From positions 1-7,882 of the forward strand of contig RGYP01000076.1 in the NCBI GenBank assembly GCA_010031985.1: a stretch of 7,882 bases of DNA, given 5' to 3'. The notes beneath the pieces are model-generated. The model was not told the origin of the DNA. It saw nothing but the letters and a program-made list of their open reading frames with translations, and ran no database searches. The position numbers and the translations under genes are program-made. The stretch is from Gammaproteobacteria bacterium. GTDB lineage: Bacteria; Pseudomonadota; Gammaproteobacteria; Steroidobacterales; Steroidobacteraceae. Positions 1 through 6,356 of the stretch are shown here, in pieces (the first letter of the stretch is position 1; each line of letters opens with the position of its first letter).

Positions 1-521
1 CCGATGAACAGCGGCGCGTGCTCGCCGTCGAAACGGCGGGTGTGGTGGTACTCGATTTGTACGTACCCAACGGCCAGGAGCCGGGATCCGAAAAATACGC
101 CTACAAACTTCGTTGGCTGGAGGCGCTGGAGCGGTGGTTGCGCGACAGCTTGCTGCAGCATCGCAAAGTGATCGTGCTCGGTGACTTCAACATCGCACCC
201 GAAGATCGCGACGTACACGACCCGAAGGCTTGGGAAGGCAGCGTGCACGTGAGCCCCGCCGAACGCGAGGCCTATCGAAAATTGCTCGCGACGGGTCTGG
301 TCGACGTTTTTCGACGTTTTGAGCAACCCGAGAAATCTTTCAGCTGGTGGGACTATCGTGCCGCCGCCTTCAGACGCAATGCGGGCTTGCGCATCGATCT
401 GATTCTCGCGAACCCATCGCTCGCCGAGCGTTGCACGTCTTGTCGAATCGATCGCGAGCCGCGAAGAGCTGAGCGACCCTCAGACCATACGCCGGTGATC
501 GCCGAATTCGAACTCGACTAA
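1..521 (+). CDS. xthA: Exodeoxyribonuclease III, C-terminal part (5' end outside window)
   Basis: This enzyme cuts DNA at abasic sites (class II AP endonuclease) and removes nucleotides 3' to 5' in base excision repair; it acts in the cytoplasm with Mg2+. The frame is open from the first base and the opening residues (DEQRR...LYVPNGQ) already match the middle of XthA, so the GTG at position 18 is not the start; about 172 residues of a protein usually near 260-270 are present. Visible hallmarks are GDFNIAPEDRDVHDP (metal and catalytic Asp/Asn), FSWWDYR, GLRIDLILAN and, near the end, SDHTPV with the catalytic Asp-His pair. The TAA stop gives the usual short tail after SDHTPV. Its last 42 bases overlap the convergent peptidase gene and I see no terminator between them. 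Family assignment is firm; calling it XthA rather than a close paralogue is inference. Confidence 0.95.
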   Translation, partial: DEQRRVLAVETAGVVVLDLYVPNGQEPGSEKYAYKLRWLEALERWLRDSLLQHRKVIVLGDFNIAPEDRDVHDPKAWEGSVHVSPAEREAYRKLLATGLVDVFRRFEQPEKSFSWWDYRAAAFRRNAGLRIDLILANPSLAERCTSCRIDREPRRAERPSDHTPVIAEFELD

Positions 522-1220
522 GGTCGTCGCCGGCTGCTCGACGGCGGCAACGTATCGCCGATGAATTTCGTCGATTCGTGCAAGCACTTCGGTACGTCCT
601 TCGAGTGGCGCGGTGCTCAAAATCTTTGATAACAACTGCGGTGAGAGCTGCTCGAGGCAGGGCACTGCAAGCGGCGCAAAACTCAGATGCCAGGGCTCGG
701 CGCTCACGCCATCACCTGTCGTCACGTAGGGCCGAAAAAATCCGAAGCGGTGCATGTGGGTATCGAGCCACCGGGTGAGCTTCGCAAAGGGCCCTTGCGC
801 TGCGTATTCCTGCGGAACGAGTTGCAAGGCAGACAGGTCGGGCATGGCGATGGCATCGTAGACGTCGAAATCGGTGCCCCAATGATGACGACTGGCACCG
901 GGCAGCGCTGACCAGGCGAGGATTGCCTCGATGCGTGCGTCCGGTGTCAGCAAGGTCGTCTCGAGCACCCTGCCCTCGCGATCGAGGAGCGTACGCTCGC
1001 CGCGAAACTTGCCGTTCCAGATCGCGAGTTGTCGATCGAAGTCGCGGAACGACGAAGCGGCTCGCAGATCGAGACCGTCGGCGAGCGCGGCTTCGCGCAT
1101 GGCGATGAATGCGGACATCACTTCGCGATGCAGCGTGCAGCGCAGATCGATGGCGTCGACGAGATGGCTGCGACTGCGACCCGTCAGCTCGAATTCATTG
1201 AGCGGGGACGGTGAGGGCAT
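480..1220 (-). CDS. M15 family metallopeptidase (D-alanyl-D-alanine carboxypeptidase-like)
   Basis: A 246-residue zinc peptidase of the VanY/DacY type (M15B). The family removes terminal D-alanine from peptidoglycan peptides. The zinc and catalytic signature is intact: S110-R-H112-H-W-G115-T-D-F-D119 fits SxHxxGxxxD, giving His112 and Asp119 as zinc ligands, and E175-P-W-H178 supplies the catalytic Glu and third ligand. An upstream SFRDFDRQLAIWN segment (about 57-69) matches the conserved SxxR region. The ATG at 1218-1220 is preceded by AGGTGAT at a good ribosome-binding distance. No signal peptide or membrane segment is visible at the N terminus, so export is not supported; a cytoplasmic role on recycled muropeptides is possible but only inferred. 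It starts 26 bases inside the end of the oxidoreductase gene, so the two are probably co-translated, and it ends inside xthA. The true peptide substrate cannot be read from sequence. Confidence 0.9.
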   Translation of the reverse strand: MPSPSPLNEFELTGRSRSHLVDAIDLRCTLHREVMSAFIAMREAALADGLDLRAASSFRDFDRQLAIWNGKFRGERTLLDREGRVLETTLLTPDARIEAILAWSALPGASRHHWGTDFDVYDAIAMPDLSALQLVPQEYAAQGPFAKLTRWLDTHMHRFGFFRPYVTTGDGVSAEPWHLSFAPLAVPCLEQLSPQLLSKILSTAPLEGRTEVLARIDEIHRRYVAAVEQPATTLVEFEFGDHRRMV

Positions 1221-1833
1221 CGATCACCTGCAAAAAACTCTCGAGTGGCTGCGCACCCGAAAAACCGGTTCGTCGATCGAAAATGAAAGTGGGCACACCA
1301 TTGATTTGCGAACGCTGAGCCAGCGCTTCGAGCGAGACGATCTCGGCGTGAAGATCTGCGTCATCGAGTGCGCTGGCAGCCACCTCGGCAGGCATGCCGG
1401 CCTCGACGCCGATTTTTTCGAGTACCGCAGGATCACCGACGTCGCGGCCCTCGGTGAAGTAGGCGACGAACAAGGCCTGTACCACCTTCGCCTGCATCGG
1501 CGGCGAACAGCGCCAGGCGGCGGCCGCGAGTGCATGCGCGCGTCGGGTATTGGGCGCACGTTCGATCGCCTCGAAATCGAAGTCAATGCCCAAGGAACGG
1601 CCGAGTTCCAGCAGTTGCTGCTGTCCGGCAGCGAAGGGGTCTGGCCTGCCGAAGCGCTCGATCAAGTACTCGCGGCGGTTGCGGCCCGCGATGGGCATGG
1701 CCGCGTTCAGTTCGAACGGCAACCACTGCACTTCGATGTCGCGGTCGGAGCGGGCTGCCAGCGCCTGCTGCAGGCGCGCGTGACCGACGAAGCACCACGG
1801 GCAAATGACGTCGGAAAACACCTCGATCCGCAT
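1195..1833 (-). CDS. DsbA family oxidoreductase (FrnE-like thioredoxin-fold protein)
   Basis: A 212-residue thioredoxin-fold protein with an all-helical insert, of the FrnE / 2-hydroxychromene-2-carboxylate isomerase-like branch of the DsbA family. The N terminus (MRIEVFSDVICPWC) puts strand 1 directly before a CPWC active site at Cys11-Cys14. The segment FELNAAMP (40-47) is typical of FrnE-like members, and INGVPTFIFD (177-186) holds the cis-proline Pro181 opposite the active site. There is no signal peptide, so this is a cytoplasmic member and not the periplasmic DsbA of disulfide formation. Both cysteines are present, so thiol-disulfide chemistry is plausible; the partner is unknown. The ATG at 1831-1833 begins right at the family motif and no good ribosome-binding site precedes it. 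The gene diverges from yheS and heads a two-gene unit with the M15 peptidase. Confidence 0.92.
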   Translation of the reverse strand: MRIEVFSDVICPWCFVGHARLQQALAARSDRDIEVQWLPFELNAAMPIAGRNRREYLIERFGRPDPFAAGQQQLLELGRSLGIDFDFEAIERAPNTRRAHALAAAAWRCSPPMQAKVVQALFVAYFTEGRDVGDPAVLEKIGVEAGMPAEVAASALDDADLHAEIVSLEALAQRSQINGVPTFIFDRRTGFSGAQPLESFLQVIDALTVPAQ

Positions 1834-1841
1834 GAGCGGCG

Positions 1842-1847
1842 AGCATA
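1842..1847 (-). promoter_or_regulatory. Possible -10 element of the oxidoreductase-peptidase unit
   Basis: TATGCT on the - strand lies 8 bases before the ATG of the oxidoreductase gene. No convincing -35 box sits 16-18 bases upstream. If real, transcription would start within a base or two of the start codon, giving a leaderless message, which would fit the missing ribosome-binding site. It is only a six-base match. Confidence 0.25.
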
Positions 1848-1851
1848 CACG

Positions 1852-1857
1852 TAGAAT
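1852..1857 (+). promoter_or_regulatory. Possible -10 element of yheS, leaderless start
   Basis: TAGAAT lies 7 bases before the GTG taken as the yheS start (1865-1867). Normal spacing from a -10 box puts the first transcribed base on or beside the G of that GTG. No Shine-Dalgarno sequence precedes the GTG and the -35 region is poor. The match is suggestive and not proven. Confidence 0.33.
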
Positions 1858-1864
1858 CGCGCCC

Positions 1865-3775
1865 GTGATTCACCTGCGTAATCTTCGGCTGCGGCGCGGC
1901 CCCGACATCCTCATCGAAAATGCCACCGCCAGCGTGCTGCGCGGCGAAAAGGTCGGCATCGTCGGTCGCAACGGCTGCGGCAAGTCGTCGCTGCTTGCCT
2001 TGTTGCAGGGCGGTCTCGCAGCCGATCAAGGAGAGTTGGAGTTTCCCCCGCACCTCGCAGTGGCAACGGTAGCGCAAGAACTGCCGCATTCCGAACGACC
2101 CGTGATCGAACACGTGATCGATGGTGACACTGCACTGCGCGATTGCGAGCGGGAGCTCGCGGCAGCCGATGCGCGCGGCGATGGACTTGCCCACGCCCAC
2201 TGGCTCGGCGAATACGACGTCAAGGGCGGCTATACCGCGCGCGCGCGGGCAGCTTCGCTGCTCGATGGTCTCGGTTTCGATGCGGCGGCCATAGATCGAC
2301 CCATCGCCACGTTCTCGGGCGGACTACGGATGCGTGCCAACCTCGCGCGCGCACTGATGTGTCCGTCGGACGTGCTGCTGCTCGATGAGCCTACCAACCA
2401 TCTCGATCTCGATGCCGTGCTTTGGCTGGAAGCTTGGCTGCGTGCTTATCAGGGGACGCTGCTCATCGTGTCGCACGATCGCGATTTCCTCGATGCGGTG
2501 ATCGGTCGTGTCTTGCACGTCACCGAAAAGCGTATCGACGTCTACAGCGGCAACTTCACCGAATTCGAATCGCAGCGCGCGGCACGCGCGGCGCAGCAAG
2601 CGGCGGCCAACGAAAAAATTCGCCGTGAAGCCGAGCACGTACGCAGTTTCATCGAGCGTTTCCGGGCCAAGGCGAGCAAGGCACGACAGGCGCAGAGTCG
2701 TATCAAATGGCTGGAACGACTGCCTACGATCGTCACGCAGCGCACCGAAATCACCTATGAATGGCAGTTCACGCCGCCGCGTAAGCTGCCTGCACCGCTG
2801 GTCGCCATCGAGGCGGCGAGCGCCGGGTACGAGGGCCGCACCATCATCGAGGGCGTCCGGTTATCGATAGCACCGGGCGCGCGACTCGGCGTACTGGGTC
2901 GTAACGGCGCTGGCAAATCCACGCTGATGAAAGTGATCGCGGGTGAGCTGGCGACGACCGAGGGAACCTGCACCGCAGCAGCCGATCTCGAGATTGGTTT
3001 CTTTGCCCAGCTCGAGGTGGATCAACTCGACACCAAAGCCACGGCCATCGTCGAGCTCGCGCGTCGTGGCGGTCCGGAAGCCGCGCGCTGGCGCGAGCAG
3101 GAGCGTCGCGATCACCTCGGGCATTTCGGCTTCGTGGGCGATCGCGTATTCGAACCGATCGCGGGCTTTTCAGGCGGTGAACGGGCACGTCTGTCGCTCG
3201 CGATTCTGGTGGCGCGTCGACCGAATCTGCTGCTGCTCGACGAACCCACCAATCATCTCGATCTCGAGATGCGCGACTCGCTGCTGTTCGCGCTGCAAGA
3301 ATTCGCCGGGGCTGTGGTGCTCGTGTCGCACGATCGCGGACTGCTCGGCAGCGTTTGTGACGAATTCGTGCTGGTGAACGGCGGCCGGGTCGCGCCTTTC
3401 GATGGCGATCTCGAAGATTACGCAGCTTGGCTTGCAGCACAATCGCGCCAGCCAAAGAAATCGACGGTTCAGGTAACGCCGGCAGATGCCGCCCCAGACG
3501 ATGCGGCGACGCGTCGCGAGCGTCGCCGTCAGGAAGCCGCTTCACGCAGCGCGCTTGCACCGCTGCGGATCGAACTGCGCCGTATCGAGTCGGAGCTCGA
3601 GTCTTTGGGGCGTGAGCGCAGCAGCCTGGAGCAGCGGCTGGCCGACCCCGCGTCTTACGCCTCGACCGACGCGCAGGTTAAAAACTTACCCGCGCTGCAC
3701 GCGAATACGGTCAGGCGAATGGGTGAGCTGGAAGAGCGTTGGCTGGAGATCAGCGAACGGCTGGGCGGCGGCTGA
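1865..3775 (+). CDS. yheS: ABC-F family ATPase, YheS-like
   Basis: A 636-residue soluble protein with two ATP-binding cassettes and no membrane segment. ABC-F proteins bind the ribosomal E site and act on stalled or slow ribosomes. Cassette 1 has Walker A GRNGCGKS (34-41), signature SGGLR (151-155), Walker B LLLDEP (171-176) and switch His in SHD (203-205). A charged helical linker, the P-site tRNA interaction segment (about 225-290), contains IERFRAKASKARQAQSRIKWLERL. Cassette 2 has GRNGAGKS (345-352), SGGER (436-440) and LLLLDEP (455-461). A charged C-terminal extension (about 520-636) is predicted to form a coiled coil, as in YheS and Uup. Length and motif wording match E. coli YheS along the whole chain. 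I chose GTG at 1865 because YheS begins MI right before this region; in-frame ATGs at 1805 and 1832 overlap the divergent gene and add unrelated residues. No clear + strand terminator follows. Confidence 0.93.
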   Translation: MIHLRNLRLRRGPDILIENATASVLRGEKVGIVGRNGCGKSSLLALLQGGLAADQGELEFPPHLAVATVAQELPHSERPVIEHVIDGDTALRDCERELAAADARGDGLAHAHWLGEYDVKGGYTARARAASLLDGLGFDAAAIDRPIATFSGGLRMRANLARALMCPSDVLLLDEPTNHLDLDAVLWLEAWLRAYQGTLLIVSHDRDFLDAVIGRVLHVTEKRIDVYSGNFTEFESQRAARAAQQAAANEKIRREAEHVRSFIERFRAKASKARQAQSRIKWLERLPTIVTQRTEITYEWQFTPPRKLPAPLVAIEAASAGYEGRTIIEGVRLSIAPGARLGVLGRNGAGKSTLMKVIAGELATTEGTCTAAADLEIGFFAQLEVDQLDTKATAIVELARRGGPEAARWREQERRDHLGHFGFVGDRVFEPIAGFSGGERARLSLAILVARRPNLLLLDEPTNHLDLEMRDSLLFALQEFAGAVVLVSHDRGLLGSVCDEFVLVNGGRVAPFDGDLEDYAAWLAAQSRQPKKSTVQVTPADAAPDDAATRRERRRQEAASRSALAPLRIELRRIESELESLGRERSSLEQRLADPASYASTDAQVKNLPALHANTVRRMGELEERWLEISERLGGG

Positions 3776-3801
3776 ACGAGCCCCACCGCCGAACGGGCCC
3801 C

Positions 3802-3834
3802 GAAAAAGAAAAGGGCGGATCTTTCGATCCGCCC
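3802..3834 (-). terminator. Rho-independent terminator on the - strand
   Basis: On the - strand a perfect 9-bp stem, GGGCGGATC pairing with GATCCGCCC, closes on a GAAA tetraloop (loop bases 3822-3825) and is followed at once by TTTTCTTTTT (3812 down to 3803). This is a textbook intrinsic terminator. It works only for leftward transcription; on the + strand the stem is followed by GAACGGGGG with no T run, so it is not a good terminator for yheS. It can end the predicted small RNA and also any read-through from the lipoprotein operon. Confidence 0.88.
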
Positions 3835-3868
3835 GAACGGGGGTCACTCGTCAGAAGGGACGGTTGAC
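3802..3868 (-). ncRNA. Candidate small RNA of about 65 nt
   Basis: A strong - strand promoter predicts transcription starting near 3868, and a perfect intrinsic terminator ends it near 3803, giving an RNA of about 65 nt. The interior has no ATG and no ribosome-binding site ahead of an open frame, so it is unlikely to be a peptide gene. A small 5' hairpin is possible (CGTC pairing with GACG around a six-base loop), followed by a C-rich stretch (GACCCCC) and then the terminator stem with its U-rich tail, a layout seen in Hfq-binding small RNAs. It matches no RNA family I can name. It could instead be a processed 3' end of the lipoprotein operon, but the promoter argues for independent transcription. 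Confidence 0.5.
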
Positions 3869-3875
3869 GGACGAA

Positions 3876-3903
3876 ATTCTACCGCCCGGTATGGGTCTGT
3901 CAA
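3876..3903 (-). promoter_or_regulatory. Near-consensus sigma70 promoter with no gene downstream
   Basis: Read on the - strand, a perfect -35 box TTGACA (3903 to 3898) is followed by a 16-base spacer and the -10 box TAGAAT (3881 to 3876), one base away from TATAAT. AT-rich DNA lies directly upstream. Start-site spacing points to about 3868. It is by far the best promoter match I see in the window, and it faces away from every coding start: it fires toward the 3' end of yheS in antisense and meets a terminator within about 65 bases. Confidence 0.75.
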
Positions 3904-3924
3904 GCATTTGTATTAAACAAAAGC
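3904..3924. promoter_or_regulatory. AT-rich inverted repeat abutting the -35 box, possible operator or UP element
   Basis: The half-sites GCaTTTGT and ACAAAaGC flank a five-base centre, ATTAA; only the lower-case pair breaks the symmetry. The dyad touches the -35 box of the - strand promoter and is centred about 46 bases upstream of the predicted start, a position where activators often bind beside RNA polymerase. The AT richness alone could serve as an UP element. The GC-rich surroundings make the dyad stand out; I do not recognise the binding protein. Confidence 0.4.
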
Positions 3925-3968
3925 TGGACGGATGGAGGGCAGCCCGGCACGGCCACCCCGGTCAGAGG

Positions 3969-4667
3969 CTACGGGGTCGGGGTTGCGTCCTGATGACGAG
4001 CGGGGATCGATTCGAGGGCGATTTCTGTCTGCCTGGTGGTCGCTAATAGGGCTTCGCCGACTGCTTTCTCGAACGCCGCGACGATCACGGCGAGTCGATT
4101 CTCGGTGGCCTCGACCTCGGCCGCGCTGGAAAAACGGGCGATGACCTCGCGATCGCGACGGCGAGCCAGCACGGCATCGATGACTACATGGATCGTGGGT
4201 CGAGCGCCCTCCACCGCGTACTCGGCATCGAATCGCCGGACGTCGAGCCGCAACGTATGGGTCGCCGCGATCGGCATCGTCGCATCGAAGGCTTGCAACC
4301 TTCCCGAGGTCTTGAGCGCTGCCAAAGCGAGATCGCCGACCACCCGCGGCAATTCATCGGGCCAGCGGCTGGCTGCGAACACGTCGAGTCGACGATCGGG
4401 ACGGGTCACCAGGATGTCGGCACCTGCGTAGCCCGGCGAAACACCGACCGTCGCGAGTTGCACGACCACCGCTGAACCTTGCGCCGCGCGCGGCGTATCG
4501 GGCTCGGCGTCGTTCGCGACCACGAATGCGGGACGCAGCACGTAAGTCACCGCGGCGGGACTGCGGCTGGCCAGCAGATTGCCGCAACCCGCGAGAGCGA
4601 GCGCGAGCAACACGAGGCCAAGAATTCGCGCGGGCGTACCGATGAATGCGGCCGTGGGCTTGCTCAT
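3969..4667 (-). CDS. ABC-type transport auxiliary lipoprotein (PqiC/YmbA-like, PF03886 type)
   Basis: A 232-residue lipoprotein. The N terminus has a hydrophobic segment (about 14-27) ending in the lipobox LALAGC, so Cys28 is the likely lipidated residue. The next residues are Gly-Asn, with no Asp at +2, which favours the outer membrane. The mature part (YVLRP..., then VGVSPGYAGADILVTRPDRRLDVFAASRWPDELPRVV) follows the pattern of the PqiC family, where a conserved W follows the stretch that describes binding of substrate-transport partners. PqiC-type proteins form an outer-membrane ring that meets MCE tubes. The ATG at 4665-4667 overlaps the MCE stop codon by 4 bases (ATGA) and has GAGG about 7 bases upstream, so coupled translation is likely. 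It is the last gene of the operon. The C-terminal tail after the domain is polar and unremarkable. Confidence 0.88.
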   Translation of the reverse strand: MSKPTAAFIGTPARILGLVLLALALAGCGNLLASRSPAAVTYVLRPAFVVANDAEPDTPRAAQGSAVVVQLATVGVSPGYAGADILVTRPDRRLDVFAASRWPDELPRVVGDLALAALKTSGRLQAFDATMPIAATHTLRLDVRRFDAEYAVEGARPTIHVVIDAVLARRRDREVIARFSSAAEVEATENRLAVIVAAFEKAVGEALLATTRQTEIALESIPARHQDATPTP

Positions 4668-5599
4668 CGCGGAACCTCGATACCGCGCGGCGGCGGCTGC
4701 AGGATGAGTTGCGAAGGATCTGCACGCAGCGAGCGGCTCAGGGCTTCGAGCTCGTCGGCGGCGGCACTGCCCTCGCGCAGCAGACGCTCGAATTCCGGCA
4801 AGCCGTGCTGTGCGAAATCATTGAGGCTGGCTTCGTTATTGCGCATCAACTCGTCTAGCCTTGCGCTCGTGGTCGCAAGATTGTCGGCGACGACGCCGAT
4901 GCGATCGACGGCCTTGCGAATCGCCGGCGTGGTTTCGGTGGTGGCACTCTGCAAGGCCTGAGTCATTTGCGAGAAATCGCGAGAGATTCCGCGCAGGTCT
5001 CGTACCAGCAAATCCATTTCTTTCATGGTGGCGGGCAGTTCGCGACTCGCACGATCGATATTGGCGACGGTGCGCGAAAGCGCATCGAGGTTGTCATCGG
5101 AGAGCAGGCGACTCGCCCGCTGCGCCACTTCCGAGACACGACCCATGACCTCGGGTACCCCGGAGATGATCACGTCGAACCCCGATCGCACCGAACGAAT
5201 CACCGGATATTTTTCGCTGCCGACCGGTGGCACGAGTCTTTTGGTGCCCGCATCACCAAGCAAGTCGATGTACAACAAACCCGTCACGCCGAGCAGTGAA
5301 AGTTCGGCAACGGTTTTCGAGGAGACGGGCGCCTCGGCATCGAGCTCGACGATGACCTGAACCCGCTCGGCCGAACGACGATCGATGTTGAGCGCGAGCA
5401 CCCGACCGACATCGACACCGAGATAGCGTACCGTGCTGCCGACGGTCAGCCCCGACACCGAACCCTCGAAATAAACTTCGTAGCGCTCGTAAGACTTGGC
5501 ATCGCGCGCATCCGAGTACCAGTAGACGAAGCCGATCGCCATGGCGACCACCAGCAGCACGAACGCGCCGACGGCGGCGTAGTTGGCCTCACGCTCCAT
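4664..5599 (-). CDS. MCE family protein (MlaD/PqiB-like substrate-binding subunit)
   Basis: A 311-residue inner-membrane-anchored periplasmic protein of a lipid transporter. It has one membrane helix (about 9-28, AVGAFVLLVVAMAIGFVYWY), one MCE domain (about 37-118, with VSGLTVGSTVRYLGVDVGRV and LLGVTGLLYIDLLGD) and a long helical C-terminal region (about 150-295) rich in heptad-like Leu/Val/Ala. MCE subunits form hexameric rings; C-terminal helices can extend into a hollow tube toward the outer membrane. The end, DPSQLILQPPPRGIEVPR, resembles tails of other MCE proteins paired with PqiC-type lipoproteins. I chose the ATG at 5597-5599 because GGAG lies 6 bases upstream and the MCE-type N terminus begins there; the frame is open for 41 more codons upstream but those residues are a shadow of the ATPase gene. 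It overlaps the ATPase gene by 11 bases. With a single MCE domain it resembles MlaD in domain count, but it is about 130 residues longer. Confidence 0.93.
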   Translation of the reverse strand: MEREANYAAVGAFVLLVVAMAIGFVYWYSDARDAKSYERYEVYFEGSVSGLTVGSTVRYLGVDVGRVLALNIDRRSAERVQVIVELDAEAPVSSKTVAELSLLGVTGLLYIDLLGDAGTKRLVPPVGSEKYPVIRSVRSGFDVIISGVPEVMGRVSEVAQRASRLLSDDNLDALSRTVANIDRASRELPATMKEMDLLVRDLRGISRDFSQMTQALQSATTETTPAIRKAVDRIGVVADNLATTSARLDELMRNNEASLNDFAQHGLPEFERLLREGSAAADELEALSRSLRADPSQLILQPPPRGIEVPR

Positions 5600-6356
5600 G
5601 ACCCGCTCCGAAGCGACGCGCCCGGTCGCCGTGAAAGTAAGCCTGTATCCAAGGATGCGGGTTGGCGGCGATCGACGCCAGATCACCCGACACCATTTTG
5701 CGATCGACGATGACTCCCACACGATTGCAGGTTCGGAAAATGCTGTCCAGATCGTGGGTGATCATCACCACGGTAAGCGCGAGTTCCCGTTGCAGGCCCA
5801 CCAACAACTCATCGAAAGCGGCCGCACCGATCGGGTCGAGTCCGGAGGTGGGCTCGTCGAGAAACAACAGCCTGGGATCGAGAGCCAGCGCCCGCGCCAA
5901 GGCCGCACGCTTGATCATGCCCCCCGACAACTGCGCCGGATATTTTTGGGCGGCATCTGCCGGCAGACCCACGAGCCGTACCTTGAGCATGGCAAGTTCC
6001 TGCAGCGCCCGCTCGCCGAGATCGAGATGCTCGAGCATGGGCAGCTGCACGTTCTGCAACACCGTAAGCGAACTGAACAGCGCCCCGGCCTGAAACGTGA
6101 CGCCGTAAATGGTCTTGAGTTCGCGCAGCGCCGCGTCATCGAGCCGGGTGATGTCAGTGCCCTCGATACGCACCTCTCCGGCCTGCGGCCTGCGCAAGCC
6201 GAGAATGGTGTTGAGAAGCACGCTCTTGCCCGAACCGGAACCACCGACGATGCCAAAGATTTCGCCGGACAGCACCGTCAAATCGAGCCCGTCGTGCACG
6301 CGCTGCGCGCCGAACTGGTTGACGATTCCCCTGGCCTCGATGACGGGCTGCGTCAT
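5589..6356 (-). CDS. MlaF-like ABC transporter ATP-binding protein
   Basis: A 255-residue cytoplasmic ATPase that drives the MCE lipid transporter. All motifs are intact: Walker A GGSGSGKS (38-45), Q-loop FQAGALFSSLTV with Gln89, signature LSGGM (143-147), Walker B LLFLDEP (163-169), D-loop SGLDP and switch His201 in ITHDLDSIF. The FQAGALFSSL wording and LSGGMIKRAALARALALDP are typical of MlaF and its relatives. I chose the ATG at 6354-6356 because it forms an ATGA overlap with the permease stop and begins a normal ABC strand 1 (VIEARGIVNQFG); the frame stays open further upstream but with non-family sequence. It sits between permease and MCE genes, the usual mlaE-mlaF-mlaD type of cluster, here in the order E, F, D. 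The C-terminal tail (HGDRARRFGAGHGA) is short. Confidence 0.94.
   Translation of the reverse strand: MTQPVIEARGIVNQFGAQRVHDGLDLTVLSGEIFGIVGGSGSGKSVLLNTILGLRRPQAGEVRIEGTDITRLDDAALRELKTIYGVTFQAGALFSSLTVLQNVQLPMLEHLDLGERALQELAMLKVRLVGLPADAAQKYPAQLSGGMIKRAALARALALDPRLLFLDEPTSGLDPIGAAAFDELLVGLQRELALTVVMITHDLDSIFRTCNRVGVIVDRKMVSGDLASIAANPHPWIQAYFHGDRARRFGAGHGA

Larger units (their letters stand above)
3776..3968. other. Intergenic region between yheS and the lipoprotein gene
   Basis: This 193-base stretch is the only sizeable non-coding segment. It separates the end of yheS (+) from the end of the lipoprotein gene (-), so it lies between two converging genes and needs no promoter for either. It nevertheless holds, on the - strand, a dyad, a strong promoter and an intrinsic terminator, annotated separately. 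A further 6-bp stem (ACCCCG at 3955-3960 with CGGGGT at 3972-3977) overlaps the lipoprotein stop codon but has no T run after it. Confidence 0.8.

Noticed and set aside
301..320. Perfect tandem 10-mer TCGACGTTTT twice
   Set aside because: It lies inside xthA, whose reading frame and family alignment run through it undisturbed; two copies only, so likely chance or harmless.
931..1854. Long + strand open frame antisense to the DsbA-family and M15 genes
   Set aside because: It is Arg/Ala-rich with no recognisable domain, and the opposite strand encodes two proteins with intact family motifs; it is a GC-rich shadow frame.
1805..1864. Longer yheS start at ATG 1805 or ATG 1832
   Set aside because: It would overlap the divergent oxidoreductase gene and add up to 20 residues absent from YheS, whose N terminus aligns with the GTG at 1865.
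3813..3834. The strong hairpin as terminator of yheS on the + strand
   Set aside because: The + strand has no T run after the stem (GAACGGGGG follows); the A-rich side lies upstream, so the element is oriented for leftward transcription.
3955..3977. 6-bp hairpin at the lipoprotein stop codon as a terminator
   Set aside because: It has an 11-base loop and no T run after it on the - strand; the hairpin at 3813-3834 is the real terminator.
5600..5722. 41-residue N-terminal extension of the MCE protein
   Set aside because: It is antiparallel-free shadow of the ATPase coding sequence on the same strand in another frame; the ATG at 5597-5599 has a good ribosome-binding site and the expected membrane-anchor start.
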